NCBI GenBank assembly: GCA_039090855.1 | Contig: CM077011.1 | Location: 37,343,501 to 37,407,500 of the forward strand | DNA: 64,000 nt | From: Macrothele yani | Lineage: Eukaryota > Arthropoda > Arachnida > Araneae > Macrothelidae | Direction of reading: 5' to 3' | Made by a program: the position numbers and the translations under genes | The notes under the pieces: model-generated | Told to the model about the DNA's origin: nothing | Databases searched by the model: none | The model's input: the letters and a program-made list of their open reading frames with translations, nothing else | Shown here: positions 20,583 to 33,351 of the stretch, one piece after another | Layout of the letters: the number at the start of each line of letters is the position of its first letter | Position numbering within the stretch: position 1 is the stretch's first letter

Positions 20583-21825
20583 TTGTCCAAAATAATGGAA
20601 ACACCTTGAAACAATAGGTGTTACACACCTAATATGGTGTGGGAGCACCCTTGGCATTTAAAACTGCTTGAATCCTCCTTGGAATGGACACATACAAGTC
20701 CTGAATGGTGGTAAGTGGTATGTTGTACCATTCTTTCAGGAGAAACTGCTCCAATTTCTTGAGAGACGCCGGAGGAGAATAACGGGATTGCACTTTGTTT
20801 TTGAACACAGACCATAGGGGCTGAATGATGTTTAAGTCCGGTGATCGTGCAGGCCAGGGAAGGTGTGCAACTTCATCCTCATGTTTCTCAAACCATGATT
20901 GAACAGTTCGACTTCTGTGAATCGGGGCATTATCATCTTGAAAGGTGCAATCCCCTGACGGAAACAATGCCTGCGCCATTGAATGCACATGGTCGGCCAA
21001 AAAAGTGACATGGTCACCGCTAGTGATCCGTCCGTGTAAGGTGATAATGGGACCTGCTGCAAACCACGAGATTATGGCCCAGACCATTATGGAACCGCCC
21101 CCATGCTTCACTGTAGGAAGGAGACAGTCTGGGTTGTAGGTTTCTTCGGGGGTTATCTACACGTAAACCCGTCCTGTGGTGCGGAACAGTGAGAAACTTG
21201 ATTCATCGGGAAACAAGACATGTTTCCATTGATCCGAAGTCTACGTTTTATGTTCCTGGAACCACTGTAGTCTCCGTTTCATATTCACCTGTGACACCAG
21301 GGTTTTTGCAACCGCAGCTCTGCCGTAAATATTGTGCTTATGCGATTCCCTTCGCACGGTATGGGTCGACACTGGGTTTTGGAGATGTGCATTAAGCTCA
21401 GCAGTCACTTTCGTCGCCGTGGTCTTCCTCCTTGCGGCCACAATCCTCTTTAATGTCCTCCTGTCTCTCGCAGTGAGTTTGGTTTTCCTTCCACATTTGT
21501 GTCTCGCAGATGATGTTGTGCCATAAACATTGTATGCTGTCACGACCTTCGACACGGTACCTCTCGATACCCCCAATACCTGTACCACTGTGGTTACCGA
21601 CGCACCAACCAGACGGGCTCCTACAATCTGCCCTCTTTGGAACTCCGAAAGGTCACTCATTGTGCCTTCACCTGGAACGAAATTATGCAAACACTGATTT
21701 ACAATGCAATCACACAGACCCTTGAGACTATAAGCAAAAATTGTAGCTACATGTTCGTTTTACTCAAAAAGCAGCACATACCAAAGTCACTGTTTTCAGT
21801 GAGGTGTTTCCATTATTTTGGACAA
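20583..21825 (-). mobile_element. Tc1-like element flanked by 44-bp direct repeats
   Basis: The ends read TTGTCCAAAATAATGGAAAC and GTTTCCATTATTTTGGACAA, perfect complements. The transposase is on the minus strand. Clean TA duplications were not seen. Instead there is a 44-bp direct repeat (20529-20572 and 21827-21870) around the element, which Tc1 transposition does not make. Confidence 0.9.
20629..21660 (-). pseudogene. Tc1-like transposase, two in-frame stops
   Basis: Starting at the ATG near 21660 the minus frame reads MSDLSEFQRGQIVGARLVGA (HTH), then a second HTH around SARHKCGRKTKLTARDRR. It continues to QWFQEHKT, where a TAG interrupts (21241-21243). In the same frame follow HVLFPDESSFSLFRTTGRV (first Asp), a second TAG, ITPEETYNPDCL, VKHGGGSIMVWAIISW, QDDNAPIHRSRTVQS (second Asp) and SPDLNIIQPLWSVFK, ending NAKGAPTPY. 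Both stops sit where Trp codons are common in the family. The catalytic Glu is replaced by Gln (IIQPLW). Only point mutations separate it from a full reading frame. Confidence 0.9.
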
Positions 21826-21826
21826 A

Positions 21827-21870
21827 CTCTTTACATCTCTTCCCCTCACATGTTACAGTAATTGCATGGT
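21827..21870. repeat. 44-bp direct repeat, right of Tc1 element
   Basis: Identical to 20529-20572; the similarity decays after GCATGGT on both sides. Confidence 0.95.
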
Positions 21871-22551
21871 ATCACAAGTCACCGTTATTATAGTATTTGA
21901 ATTAAATGATTATTCCAAAACTCAAAACCAAATATTTTGTGTTAGGAAAAGTGTTGGAATGCTGTTCCGGTGTGTTCTGTCAGAAAATAAAGCCCTGAGT
22001 TTTGGTGATATAAATGTGAATGACATGTCTTGAGCATCATGACTTGTGACACTTATAAGACTTTTCAATTTGAGCAAACTCCACCGAGTAACTTAATTAA
22101 TGTCTCACGACTCACTAGTTGAGGGGTCATGTTGATATTGGTAAACATGCTGCAAATTCAAATGTGGTTTTCTTTTCCCCCTGTTTGTGTGTTTTACCTA
22201 AACCTCCCAATTTTTTTTATTTCTTACATTGCTTGGAGGAACCTTTGAAGCAACGGAAGAAATTAAAACATTAGAAGGTTTAGGTAAACTGCACTACCAC
22301 ACAGCTCACAGAGATTGAAGAGGTACTTTTGAGCTGGAAAAGTAAAATGAAATAAAAAGATCTCATGTCTCTTGTGCGCCTATGTGAAGATTGCTCTGGC
22401 ACCAAGATTTTTAAAAATGTCTACTGCTTATAGTATGGAAAAATAAGTGTCCATGCTTCATTGTTATGCTGTGCAGGGATATTTTTTTCTGAGTTACTAC
22501 ACACAAGATGTGTGAAAAATGTAAATATTACTTGCTTCATTTTGTTGACAG
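21871..22551. other. End of first visible host intron; no gene seen
   Basis: AT-rich sequence leading to the branch and acceptor region CATTTTGTTGACAG of host exon B. No repeat recognised. Confidence 0.5.
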
Positions 22552-22723
22552 ACGAAAGAACAGTTCCAAGAAGTGGCAAGGAAGCAAATACCTACCCTTC
22601 TGTGTTTTAGTGAAGATGACAAAGTTGTCGAAAGAGATCTGACTTACGAAGTGCTATCCTTACTCGGCGCATCAAGGGAAAATATTTCTTACTTTGATGC
22701 TGATGCGAATCTAAAAGAGAAAG
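22552..22723 (+). CDS. Host gene exon B, alpha/beta-hydrolase-like protein
   Basis: The acceptor TTGTTGACAG precedes ACG-AAA-GAA. The exon starts in phase 0, matching the end of exon A, and ends one base into a codon before the donor GTATGT. The 57 complete codons give TKEQFQEVARKQIPTLLCFS, EDDKVVERDLTYEVLSLLG and ASRENISYFDADANLKEK. The segment IPTLLCFSEDDKVVE resembles the beta-strand plus Asp region that carries the catalytic acid in alpha/beta hydrolases. That is inference from the family pattern. No stop or shift is present, unlike all surrounding elements. Confidence 0.75.
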
Positions 22724-22814
22724 GTATGTTAACTTCCCATATAAATGCACTTTTCATAATGCTGTGATTTCTTTTCGGTCATACTTGTTACTTTAAAGAA
22801 AATTCACAAAAACC

Positions 22815-23475
22815 TTGTGTAATCATCATGATCATCAACATTTTTTTTTATTGGAGGTTTAATGACCACCGTGAGCAACTCAATGGGCTATAAGCAGTCT
22901 CCGGTCCCTAATTTAGGGCCGCTGGTTCCAGGAAAGGGAGAGAGCCAGTGCTGTAAGACAAACACATCCATACCTCACCGGGATTCGAACCCGGATCCCT
23001 TTCGGATGAATGATCAGAAGTCATCGCTTAGACCACCGCCACCGGGGTGGCATCAATCGTCAACATTTTAAATTCACTGCTGGATGAAGGTCAACTCTGC
23101 CTAATTATCTTTCATGTCACCCCAGTGTGCTTACCAGTTACATAAACCCATCTCCCATGAGATCTTCTGGGTCTTTTTGTGTCCCTTGGCATTCAATCTA
23201 GTTCATAATTTGTTCAGCTGTGTTCTGTTATTCTAGCAGTATGTCTGTCCATTTGAGAGTATTTCTTTTGACCATGCTGCCATCAACTCTTATCATTTTC
23301 CTGATCCATGAGTTCCTTTTCCTAACTTCCTTTGTTACACCATGCATGCATCTCTGTATGATCCTTTGAGTTGTCTACAGCCTCTATATGTCTGTTTTAA
23401 TTAAGGTCCATGTCTTCGATTCATAAGTAAGAACTGGAAGGATGTATTAACTAAAAACTTTTCTACATATAATTT
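22815..23475 (-). mobile_element. Old LINE-A-like 3' fragment (A8), split by SINE-1
   Basis: The right part (23060-23475) keeps recognisable LINE-A 3' sequence on the minus strand, such as CCACTGCTGGAYGAAGGTC-like bases near 23080 and GAGTTCCTTTTCCTAACTTC near 23305. The 3' tail lies left of the SINE at 22818-22840 as ATCATCATGATCATCAACAT. Many differences from A2 and A4 make it older than those copies. Confidence 0.8.
22840..23056 (-). repeat. SINE-1 copy inside LINE-A8, with TSD
   Basis: The minus-strand SINE has its poly-A (T run on plus) on the left, the body with CCCTAATTTAGGGCCGCTGG, and the B-box GGGATTCGAACCCGGATCCC. The 14-base ATCATCAACATTTT at the left edge and ATCGTCAACATTTT at the right differ at one base and are a likely TSD. 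Confidence 0.9.
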
Positions 23476-24655
23476 GTGAAAAGACTCAAGGTTATTTCAC
23501 CATTGACAATGTTACTCGCGTTTAGCATTCAATAAGTAGCCATACGTTATTGTGATATACTGTTTGTGCATTGGTATTATTGCATTAAATCAAGTTTTCG
23601 TTACATATCATTGTTTGATGATGAATTTCCCACTTCGCATTACCGTTGCTGTCACCATAGTTTTCACAGGTCCGTAGTTCTCTGAGGTGCTCTTGAATGG
23701 TAGACAATGGTAAACAGACTTATTTTTTCAGTTAAGTAAAATTTCGAAAAAGAAAGGAATAATCAGATCCTGAATTGAATTTTTGAAGTTGTTAAAAGAC
23801 ATCGATATTCTAAAAACAAACAATGAGGAAATAAAAAACGAAGTTTAAAATACCTATAAAAAAGATTGAGATCAATTATCAACTATGTGCTTTATGCATT
23901 TTTGAACTTCACTTTTAGTTGGTAAAGTTAACCTCCATACTGCTAGAATAACAGAATATAACCTCCAATATCGGAAGTAAATTGAAAATATATGCTTTAT
24001 GTTACATATCATGTATCGATATTGTAAGATGTACAAATAAAAAAAATGTTTCTTTCAGTATTTGGCAATTTGTAATTCCACAATCCTCCTGTTTTATATG
24101 TCAACGAACACACTGTTTGCATAAAAATAATGGCTTGCAAAATCTTTCACCAGTTTTTATGGACAACATAAAAACACTGTTGCTGTTTTATATAAAAATG
24201 AGAGGAAAATCCACAATTGTATTATTTATTTTAAATCTATAAATTTTTAGTGTACTTTGGTTTGAATTAATTTCTTTACCCATTTTCAGTTTTTATTATA
24301 GATGATAAAATGCCCAGATCATCTGTTATGATAACGTAATCATCTGTTACATTTTCGTCTGCCATTAAAGCAATATACTCCTGCAAACAGGAAAAGAAGG
24401 CATTGAAAGTTTTATTTTCATATATGATATAATCTTCAGTTTTTTTAACTATACAGCGCTGTCACCATTGCCAATGTTCAACAAAACTGCTTTTTTTAAG
24501 AATGTTGCTCTAGCAACAAAGAATTGCACTGAATTGTATTTTCCATTACTTGCTCCCAATGAGTAGAGACCTTCTATATTTACAGGCATTTCCAGTTTCT
24601 GTGTCTCACGTGACTGGACACAGTACTTCTGCTTCTCATGTTGTCGTTGGCGTGT
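23476..24655. other. Intron sequence, no gene seen
   Basis: AT-rich. Short frames such as 23982-24242 have no recognised domain. Confidence 0.5.
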
Positions 24656-24659
24656 GTAT

Positions 24660-24803
24660 AATAATTTGTCTATTCGGTGTATATATCAGGATTTTCTGTA
24701 AAGTAAGGTAACATATTTTTGTTCTCTTCAATATTTAATTAGTGGAAGTTGAAATCATTCACGAAGAAAGAAGTGAACATGAACTTCATACATTATCTCC
24801 AAA
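24660..24803. repeat. Direct repeat, left copy (~140 bp)
   Basis: Contains AAAGTAAGGTAACATATTTT and GTTGAAATCATTCACGAA; matches 25843-25992 with few changes. Confidence 0.9.
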
Positions 24804-24884
24804 TTTATTGATGACACTTGTCCAGATAATGCATAGAAGTATTTGGAGATAATACTTCTATGCATTATCTCCAAATTTATTGAG

Positions 24885-25300
24885 ACACTTGTCCCAGCGT
24901 TTGATAACTTTATCAGTTGTGTTACAGAATAAATTCCTGCCTAAACTCATTAAAGCTACAGCATCGTATATCTTGAAAATTCAAGGGTGTAGACAATTTC
25001 ATAAACTCTCGATTTTGAAAACTCGACCTCTTGTGTAATTTTGCAGTTTCCTTGCTCAATTTCAAGAACGATGCTCTTCTTGTGCGAAATTTTGTTTTTG
25101 TCTTCTTCGTTGATGGCCTACCCGTCCGATGTTCATCTTTGATTTCAACATGGCCTTTTTTGAATTCATTGCACCACAAACACACTTGTTTCATTGATAT
25201 CCTCTTTCTCCATACAAGAAAACCAGTTCAAGGTGAATGCCATTTGAAGGCTCTTTTACTTGCAAAATATTAATAATTTCACAAATACCTGTTTTGGACC
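24885..25300 (-). pseudogene. Mariner-like relic, internally deleted
   Basis: On the minus strand 24990-25194 encodes a mariner N-terminal region, MKQVCLWCNEFKKGHVEI, then DEHRTGRPSTKKTKTKF. Immediately after it, without the catalytic core, comes the C-terminal phrase DKVIKRWDKCLNKFGDNA and a stop (24895-24950). The whole DDE domain is thus missing. A short inverted duplication of CTTCTATGCATTATCTCCAA lies at 24825-24880. Confidence 0.7.
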
Positions 25301-25842
25301 TCTCTCTCAAAATAGCCTGTATCTTGTAATTTGAATTAATTGTACAGTGACCATAATGCTATCCTGCATGTTTCTTTTCTTGCACACTAGTAATGGTTTT
25401 ATCAATCTGTGATGCTACATTTCATTTCCATTTCCCGTTATCAAGAAAATAAATGCGTTATCCCATTTTTCGGAAACCTTACATATGACATTTCCATAAT
25501 ATTAATCCACTAGATAAAGTCAGTTTTTGTTTTAAAATAGGACACTTTTCTTCCCCTTACATGCATACACAAGTCACTTCTGACTTTGGTCATCTGCCCA
25601 TGCTATCTGCTTCGCGACATGAAATCTATTGCGCAGTTAGTTAGATTTTAGACTTGACGCAGCGGCACTGCTACATATTAGCCCCGCAATGAAGTAACAT
25701 CACGGCTATAACCTTCAGTGCTTATCGGTTCACACTTAATAAAATGATATTAAAATTATTGATTTGCAAGAAAAATCCTGATGACTTGTCGTTTGTTGCA
25801 CTTTGGTCCACATCACAGAATTTGCCCCTTCTTTCTAGACAT

Positions 25843-25992
25843 AATTTGTTCATTTTGTGTATATACCAGGATTTTTTGCAAAGTAAGGTAACATATTTTT
25901 GTTCTCTTCAATATTTACTTGGTGGAAGTTGAAATCATTCACGAAAAAGAAGTGAACATGAACTACTTCAACGCATTATCTCCAAAGTAGTT
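25843..25992. repeat. Direct repeat, right copy (~145 bp)
   Basis: Matches 24660-24803, including GTATATACCAGGATTTT and GTGAACATGAAC. Between 25300 and 25842 I see no gene. Confidence 0.9.
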
Positions 25993-26024
25993 CTGTACCA
26001 CCCTATTTCTATAGAGTTATACAA

Positions 26025-27775
26025 ACTGATGATTCAGAAGAGCATTTAGAACAAAATTTAAAAGATATTCCGAAAATAACAACAGATGAGATAGAAAAAG
26101 ATATTTCAGAACTAAAGAAAAATAAGAGTCCAGTACAAGGTGGAATAACAGCAGAACACTTAAAAGGAGGAGACATTTTGGAAATCCCTGACAGCTTTAT
26201 TTAACGAAGTGATAGAAAAGGAAGAAATCTCTGAACAATGGAATAATGCAGTTATAACACTTATTCATAAAAAAGGAAACAAAGGCAATATTAACAACTA
26301 CAGACCTACAGCATTTTGTCAAAAGTGTATATACATTTCACAAAAATAATGTTAAAAAGATTGATTTCAAAATTAGAAGATGTACAATCAGTAGAACAGA
26401 CGGGTTTTAGGTCTGGTTACTCTACAATAGACAATCTACATACAATTAACCAATTCATAGAAAAAATAAATGAACATCAGAAAAAAGTTCATTTAATTTT
26501 TGTAGACTATACCAAAGCTTTTGATTCTATATATCAAAAGAAAATGTGTTCTTCAATAAAAAACTAACATTGGAAAGAAAATATGTCAGTTTAATAAATA
26601 AAATGCATAGCAAGGCTACAGCAACAATAAAGTTAGAGGACCTATGCTCAGATTTCAAAACACAGAGAGGAGTTAGACAAGGGGGTCCACTATCTCCAGA
26701 TCAGATCAGATCATATGTAGAGGATTTTAGGAAGTGTCTGACCCCAGGTCTTAAACAACCCTTAGAAATAGGGAACTAGGAGGTTTGGGCTAGAGCGCCG
26801 ATAGGAAAGTGACACGGAAGCGAAGTAGAAAGGGGGAGGAAGACGCCCTTATTTATTACTGGGGTCCACTATCTTCAAAATTACATGTATTAACTCTATA
26901 TTAGAAGATATTTTTAGAAATTAAACTAGGAAGAAAAGGGATCAAACATAAATGGAAGATACCTAAATCACATAAGATTTGCTGATGACATAGTCATCAT
27001 TGCAAGTAGCAATAGGGATAAGGAGTTATATGAATAAATAAAGAGTTATGGATAATAAGAATATGATAAAGGAGTTATGGATGGAAAGTCTTAAAAAAGG
27101 TCTAACAATAAACACAGCAAAAACGAAATATATGATTAATGCAAAAAAGGGTACGGAAAAGGTTTTGGAAGAAGGAAAAGAAATTGAAAAAGTAGACAAA
27201 TACATCTACTTAGGTCAAGTAATCAGTTTTAAAGAAAGACAACAAAGAGAAATCAATGAAAAAATTATCCAAAGTAATAGAGCCTTTTGGAGACTTAAAG
27301 ACTTTTTAACCAGTGATCTTCTATTGTGTTTAAAAAGAAAAATCTTCAATGCATGTATTAACCCCGTGTTTACTTATGGAAGTGAAACATCGAGCATCAC
27401 AGAACGACAATGTAAAAAAATGAGAGTATCAGTAAGAAAGCTAGAGAGAAGAATGTTAGAAATAACAAGAAAAGACAGAGTTAGAAATGAACTTATAAGA
27501 GAAAGAACGGGAATAATAGATATTATAAAAATAATAAAAAGAATCAAAGTGGAGATGGGTTGGACATGTTGGAAAACTGAAAGATGAAAGATGGACAAAA
27601 TTAATAACAGAATGGCAACCGAGAGATGGAAGGAGACGAAGAGGGCGCCAGAAAATAAGATGGAGAGAGGACCTTCAGAAACTTACAGGTGCTAAATGGT
27701 GGACTGAAGCTAAGGATCGAGGATGTTGGAAAAGACTGGGGAGGCCCATACTCTGCATTGGGTGTTGACCGGTTA
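26025..27775 (+). mobile_element. LINE-C, decayed RTE-like element
   Basis: Several frames together give an RTE-like reverse transcriptase related to LINE-A but much diverged. Pieces are ELKKNKSPVQGGITAEHLKG, EQTGFRSGYSTIDNLHTIN, LIFVDYTKAFDSI, GVRQGGPLSPDQI (interrupted by a SINE-4), HRIRFADDIVIIAS (near 26970), KGLTINTAKTKYMINAKKG, VDKYIYLGQVISF and VFTYGSETSSITE. Multiple shifts and stops are present, and the endonuclease is missing. It lies in the second visible host intron. Confidence 0.85.
26696..26860 (-). repeat. SINE-4 copy in LINE-C, 14-bp TSD
   Basis: The bases GGGGTCCACTATCT occur at 26682-26695 and 26861-26874, flanking the insert exactly. The insert is the reverse complement of the 3' ~165 bp of the SINE-4 at 37141, including GTGTCACTTTCCTATCGGC-type sequence, and lacks the tRNA-like head. 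Confidence 0.95.
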
Positions 27776-28544
27776 AGAATAAAAAGAAGATCTAGACATC
27801 AGTTCCATATTTGAATAAACACAGTTGGTGGATAATAGAATAACACTAAGACTAAATTCCTTAACAACACATAGGATGCCAATAGTATAACAACGTCGTT
27901 AAGAGCTTTAAACAATCTCGATCTCTCTAATTTCACTGTTAGCTTGCTAGACTCTGACCCTTACTTTGATAACCACATAAATCTGTTTGTATTCAAGTCT
28001 TTTTGACTTGACTGACTGCCAAGGAATAAACTCTTGGGAGTTCCGACCTGACGTTCCATGCAGGAAACATATCAGGAAGTAACAAAAACTTACATAACAG
28101 AAAGTAAACAAGCGTGGAAGCTTAGATAATTTGTATCCACCAAAAATATTTTCCACACCAGAGTTGGTGCATTACACAACCCAGGAATAACAGTATAGAA
28201 AATCAAATTAAGAAGCATCCATATCGTTCCTATCAGACTGATTATACTGTATATATATATATATATTATTATTATTAATCTGCTGTCTTTGTTAATTCAT
28301 TTATTCTCAGTCCAATTCAAGTGCCATATATTACCATTTTAGCTTGCTAAACCGATAGCTAAATGCTTTTGAACTTTTCATTAAAAGAATGTCTGCTATT
28401 TTAAATGCTATAGATTTTGCCATTGAATTATTCATAATAAGAATAAAAGAATTTGGAGGTTTGATAATGAAAGGTGTTATATTTTAATGTCGTATGCAAT
28501 AATTTGCTTATGCAGTCAGAAGTACTTTTTTTCTTCCTTTGCAG
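27776..28544. other. End of second host intron; no gene seen
   Basis: AT-rich, with a (TA)n run at 28249-28265 followed by TTATTATTATTA. The acceptor of exon C is CTTCCTTTGCAG. Confidence 0.5.
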
Positions 28545-28681
28545 GAAATCAGAAGTCCTGGTTAAAGCTGTTGTCCTTTCAAGCTGGGTCACATTATGTG
28601 TTCAGGAAGTATCCACAAATTTGCAACAAAGAAGTGATTGAACTCTTGGAAAGTGTTAAAGACAGCGATGAGACGAAGTGA
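28545..28681 (+). CDS. Host gene last exon C, alpha/beta-hydrolase-like protein
   Basis: After the acceptor TTCCTTTGCAG, two bases complete the glycine codon split from exon B. Then 44 codons follow and a TGA stop at 28679-28681. The peptide reads NQKSWLKLLSFQAGSHYVFR and KYPQICNKEVIELLESVKD, ending SDETK. The phrase AGSHYVFRKYP is where the catalytic His of an alpha/beta hydrolase would be expected near the C-terminus; this is inference. With exons A and B it gives ~165 residues of one open product across 19 kb of genome. Confidence 0.75.
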
Positions 28682-28723
28682 AGTATACCTACAAGGTTAA
28701 ATTATTGATGAAGTAGGAAGCAA

Positions 28724-28729
28724 AATAAA
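28724..28729 (+). promoter_or_regulatory. Candidate polyadenylation signal of host gene
   Basis: AATAAA 43 bases after the stop codon. Further AATAAA hexamers occur near 28899 and 28991, so the 3' end cannot be fixed. Confidence 0.5.
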
Positions 28730-29091
28730 AACTCAGAATTATTAACACATCAATCAGACATTTCTGAACTGCCTGATCACGTAACATTAATCACATCACA
28801 AAACATTTTAGATTACATCGCCTTGGAGCTGTGTTAATAATTCTGACCTATTCTTACGCACTTATCATAAGAAGAATATTTCTTCCACAGAATTTAAAAT
28901 AAAAACTGTAGCAATTTTAGGAATACTGACATTATATTACAGAAAGTGTAATTTTTATATGTTTACTTTACAACTATAAAATATATATATAATAAAATAC
29001 TCATTTTGTATTTTCTTTTCTCTGTCTTTTTTACTGCATTGGCCAACTCAAACATACACGTTTACCAAACCCTTGATGTTCCCTCTGTATC

Positions 29092-29205
29092 TCCCAGGTG
29101 GCGCAATGGTCTAAGCCCTGGCCCCATGGCCTCCGACTGTTCATGCAAGTGGGCCCAGACTCGAGTCCCAGATCAGGCATGGGTGGTTTGTGTGGCAAAG
29201 TGGAA
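29092..29205 (+). repeat. tRNA-like SINE head
   Basis: CAGGTGGCGCAATGGTCTAA resembles an A-box and ACTCGAGTCCCAG a B-box, with tRNA-like spacing. The body does not clearly match SINE-1 to SINE-4. Confidence 0.5.
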
Positions 29206-29209
29206 TGAA

Positions 29210-30075
29210 ATTCGCGTCTAAAAGTTAGTTTGAGAGGTCAGTTTAAAAAAAGACAGGAGTGAGATGGCATGTTGCATAACGTGGAGCAAGGAATCTCTTT
29301 TAGGAGGCATGAGAGAGGAAGAGAGGCATGTTCCCGGAACATCCAGGCTTAAAGAGGTGACAATTTCGGTGAGTTATGAGGCTCCCGGAGTATGCACCCT
29401 GCAGAAAATGAACTGACGGGATTTGGTGTGCGCTCTTAGTGAAAGATGGGTTTGCCTCCACGGGGCGCTCCACTGGGCAACATACGACAGCAACAAGGGC
29501 CTCTGTGATTTTTGGAAACTGATTTAATGTGAGCTTCAGTATAAATTAGTGTAGAGGTACCAGCTAGTTCTGTATGACATTGACGAAAAGACCCCAACTC
29601 ACTGAGTTTTGTTCCAGAATGCTTAGGTTGAATGACCAACTGGAACCATCAGCTGTGGTCTAATCCGCCACACTGATGTGCCTTCCTGATTAAAAAGACT
29701 CAAAGAAAGGAATTAAGAGGACTTTAGTGTGGGATATGGTGGGCCTACCACACCCAAGAATGACTGTCCTCCACAGAAACAATACGGAACTGGAAAAAGG
29801 AGAATGAGAAAGAGATCTTGGCTGAGTGAGTGTAAGATTGGTGTATGGAATGCTAGAGGATTAAATGGAAAGATGAATGAGGTGATTGAAGAAATGAATA
29901 AGTATAAATTGGATGTGATGTCTGTGAGTGAAACTAAAAAGAAGGAAGTTAGGATAGAAGAAGTGAATGGTATGGTGAGTGTGTGGTCTGGAGTGTTGGA
30001 TAATGGGAGAGGACAGGCTGGTGTATATAGGTGTGATTTTAAGTGAAAAGATGAAGAAGAACTTGATTCACTATA
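29210..30075 (+). mobile_element. LINE-B copy B2, 5' segment
   Basis: An untranslated-looking stretch leads to a frame (29729-30046) with an APE endonuclease start: LSECKIGVWNARGLNGKMNE, then KYKLDVMSVSETKKK (the catalytic Asn and Glu motifs) and MVSVWSGVLDNGRGQAGV. It is cut by the mariner at 30076. The left limit is uncertain because no other copy reaches this far. Confidence 0.75.
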
Positions 30076-31376
<1,301 letters not shown>

Positions 31377-32529
31377 TAGCTACATAAGTGAGAGAATTCT
31401 TTGGATTCGTTTGAAAGTGAAACTTCAGAGAATTGTAATTGTTGTAGTGTATGCTCCTTGTGACTCAGAAACTTCTGATAGGAAGGGGGATTTCTGGAAT
31501 GAGCTAAAAGTTGTTTTGAGCCAGTTTGGTGCCGAAGAGAAAGTTTGATTTCAATGCTAGAGTAAGTGCACAGAATGTGATTTCTGATCATGTTCTGGGT
31601 GCGTTTAATGATCCTTGCGTGAATGATAATGGTGAAACATTAATTGAACTCTGCATTGAGAATGGTTTGTGTGCATCTAATGCATTTTTCAACCACAAGT
31701 ATATTCACACATATACTTGGAAAAATCGTACTCTTGGTTAAAAGAGTGTAACAGATTTGGTTGTTTACGATCAGCGTCTGAAACATTTAGTTGTTGACAC
31801 CCGTGTGATGAGAAGTGCTGATGTTGGCTCTGATCATTACTTGGTAGTGTCACGAGTGAAACTGAATGTTCGTTGGAGGAAAAGGAGGTAGGAAGAGGCC
31901 TAGGGTGGAAAGAATAAAGGTTGAAAGGCTCCGTGAAGATCATCAGCGGTACTCTAACTTACTCAGAGAACGACTGGAGAAACTGAAATCATGTGTGAGG
32001 GATGTAGAAAAGAAGTGGAAATGTTTTAGGAACTGTGTTGTCACTGCTGCTGAAGAGGTCTGTATCACCACAATAGTGGGTAACAATAGAGATGATGCTC
32101 GGTGGAATAATGAGATTGAAAAAGCAGTAAAGAGAAAGAAGGAAGCATATTTGGGGATGTTGCAAGGTAGAGTTTCTGAGGATGAATCTCGCTTTAAGAA
32201 GCGTGAGGCAGCAAAGCTGGTTCGCCAGAGTAAGTCTAAAGATAGGAAAGAAAAGGTGGAAAGACATGAATTGTCTTTTTGGAAAGATAGAAAAACTTTC
32301 TGGAAGTATATGAAACACAGGAGAAATAGGGGAAACAAAGTTGTAAGTTGTGTGAAGAATAGGATCGGAGAAATGATATGGGAGCCAAATGAGTTAAGTG
32401 AAAGATGGGGTGAATACTTCTGCGAGTTATTAGATCAAGAAAGCAAAGGTGTTTCTGAGGCAGAAGCAGATGATATCACAGTGAGAGATGGAAGCACAGG
32501 AGGGATCTAGAGAGAATAGGTGTGTAAAG
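31377..32529 (+). mobile_element. LINE-B copy B2, middle segment
   Basis: The endonuclease continues with IVIVVVYAPCDSETSDR and FDFNARVSAQNVISD (a damaged GDFNARVG). It is followed by HTYTWKNRTLG, SDHYLVVSRVKL and a long open frame 31866-32510 (214 residues) containing EYFCELLDQESKGVSEAEAD, the linker to the reverse transcriptase. Ends at the LTR-like insertion. Confidence 0.85.
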
Positions 32530-33351
32530 TGTAACCTGGATTTCATATTCATCAAGAGTGAAGTTAAGTAACCATTTTAGGATAGCGAATTGTAAGCACA
32601 TTTTCCCGCCATTTTCCATGCGTTACTCAGTGGGCACGACTTTTACGTTTCTCAGCATCGCAACAGAAGGGAAGTTAGATTTATGGTTTCGTGGATGTGA
32701 GAAGACGGGACAGCGAAGCCAATTAAGGAGCTTTGTGCCTTCAGAAAAGGGGAACAGGGCATTATTGCTATTCAGTCGTCCCAGGCGAGGGAAAAACGCA
32801 AGTGGAAGAAGTTGGAAGGGGACGCTCTTAGAGGGATCATTGAGAGAAGGCATTTTTAAGGAGTTTCCGCGCTTTCTTGGAGAGCGTAGATTTCTCTCTT
32901 CTACAGGGGACACTTTTTGGGCGGTTTTCTCAGCAAGAGGGCGTGTTACTCGGTTGCAGGGAGTTCGGTGGTAAGGAGTGGGGAGAGCGAGGTGCGAATA
33001 GCTTTCTGGTCGGTGTGAACGGAGATAAGCAGGAAGCAATGAGGCTGATGATTAGAGAGAGGGAATACTGACCAGGCAAGAGAAGGAGATTCGATGTGTT
33101 ATAAGATAATGAAAGAATGAAAATGATGGACAATACTTGGAGACATTCCCCATGACATTTGAATAAACATCTTCTTCACTGCAAGAGCAAAGTTTAACTT
33201 TAGTCGATTTTATTTATATTTTATTTATCTGCTGCAGTCGGGAGAAATGCTGGTTGAACCCCCGATACAGAACTTGCTGCAAACGAACCCTTCACACAGG
33301 GTGCTGAAATATAACTCAGCACCACTGTAACAAATCTCTAGCCCTGTAACA
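32530..33351. mobile_element. Candidate solo LTR inserted in LINE-B2
   Basis: Alignment of B2 with B1 shows ~820 bp of extra sequence here. It begins TGTAACC and ends CTGTAACA (TG...CA termini) and has an AATAAA near 33162. No coding frame of a retroelement is present, so at most one LTR remains. A clean target duplication was not visible, so the call is tentative. Confidence 0.45.

Noticed and set aside
20397..20609. Coding frames with repeated Cys-Val
   Set aside because: They are translations of the (GT)n microsatellite.
32558..33071. Overlapping frames in the LTR-like insert (138 and 64 codons)
   Set aside because: They have no recognisable domain and overlap frames of equal length on the other strand, as expected by chance in GC-balanced non-coding DNA.
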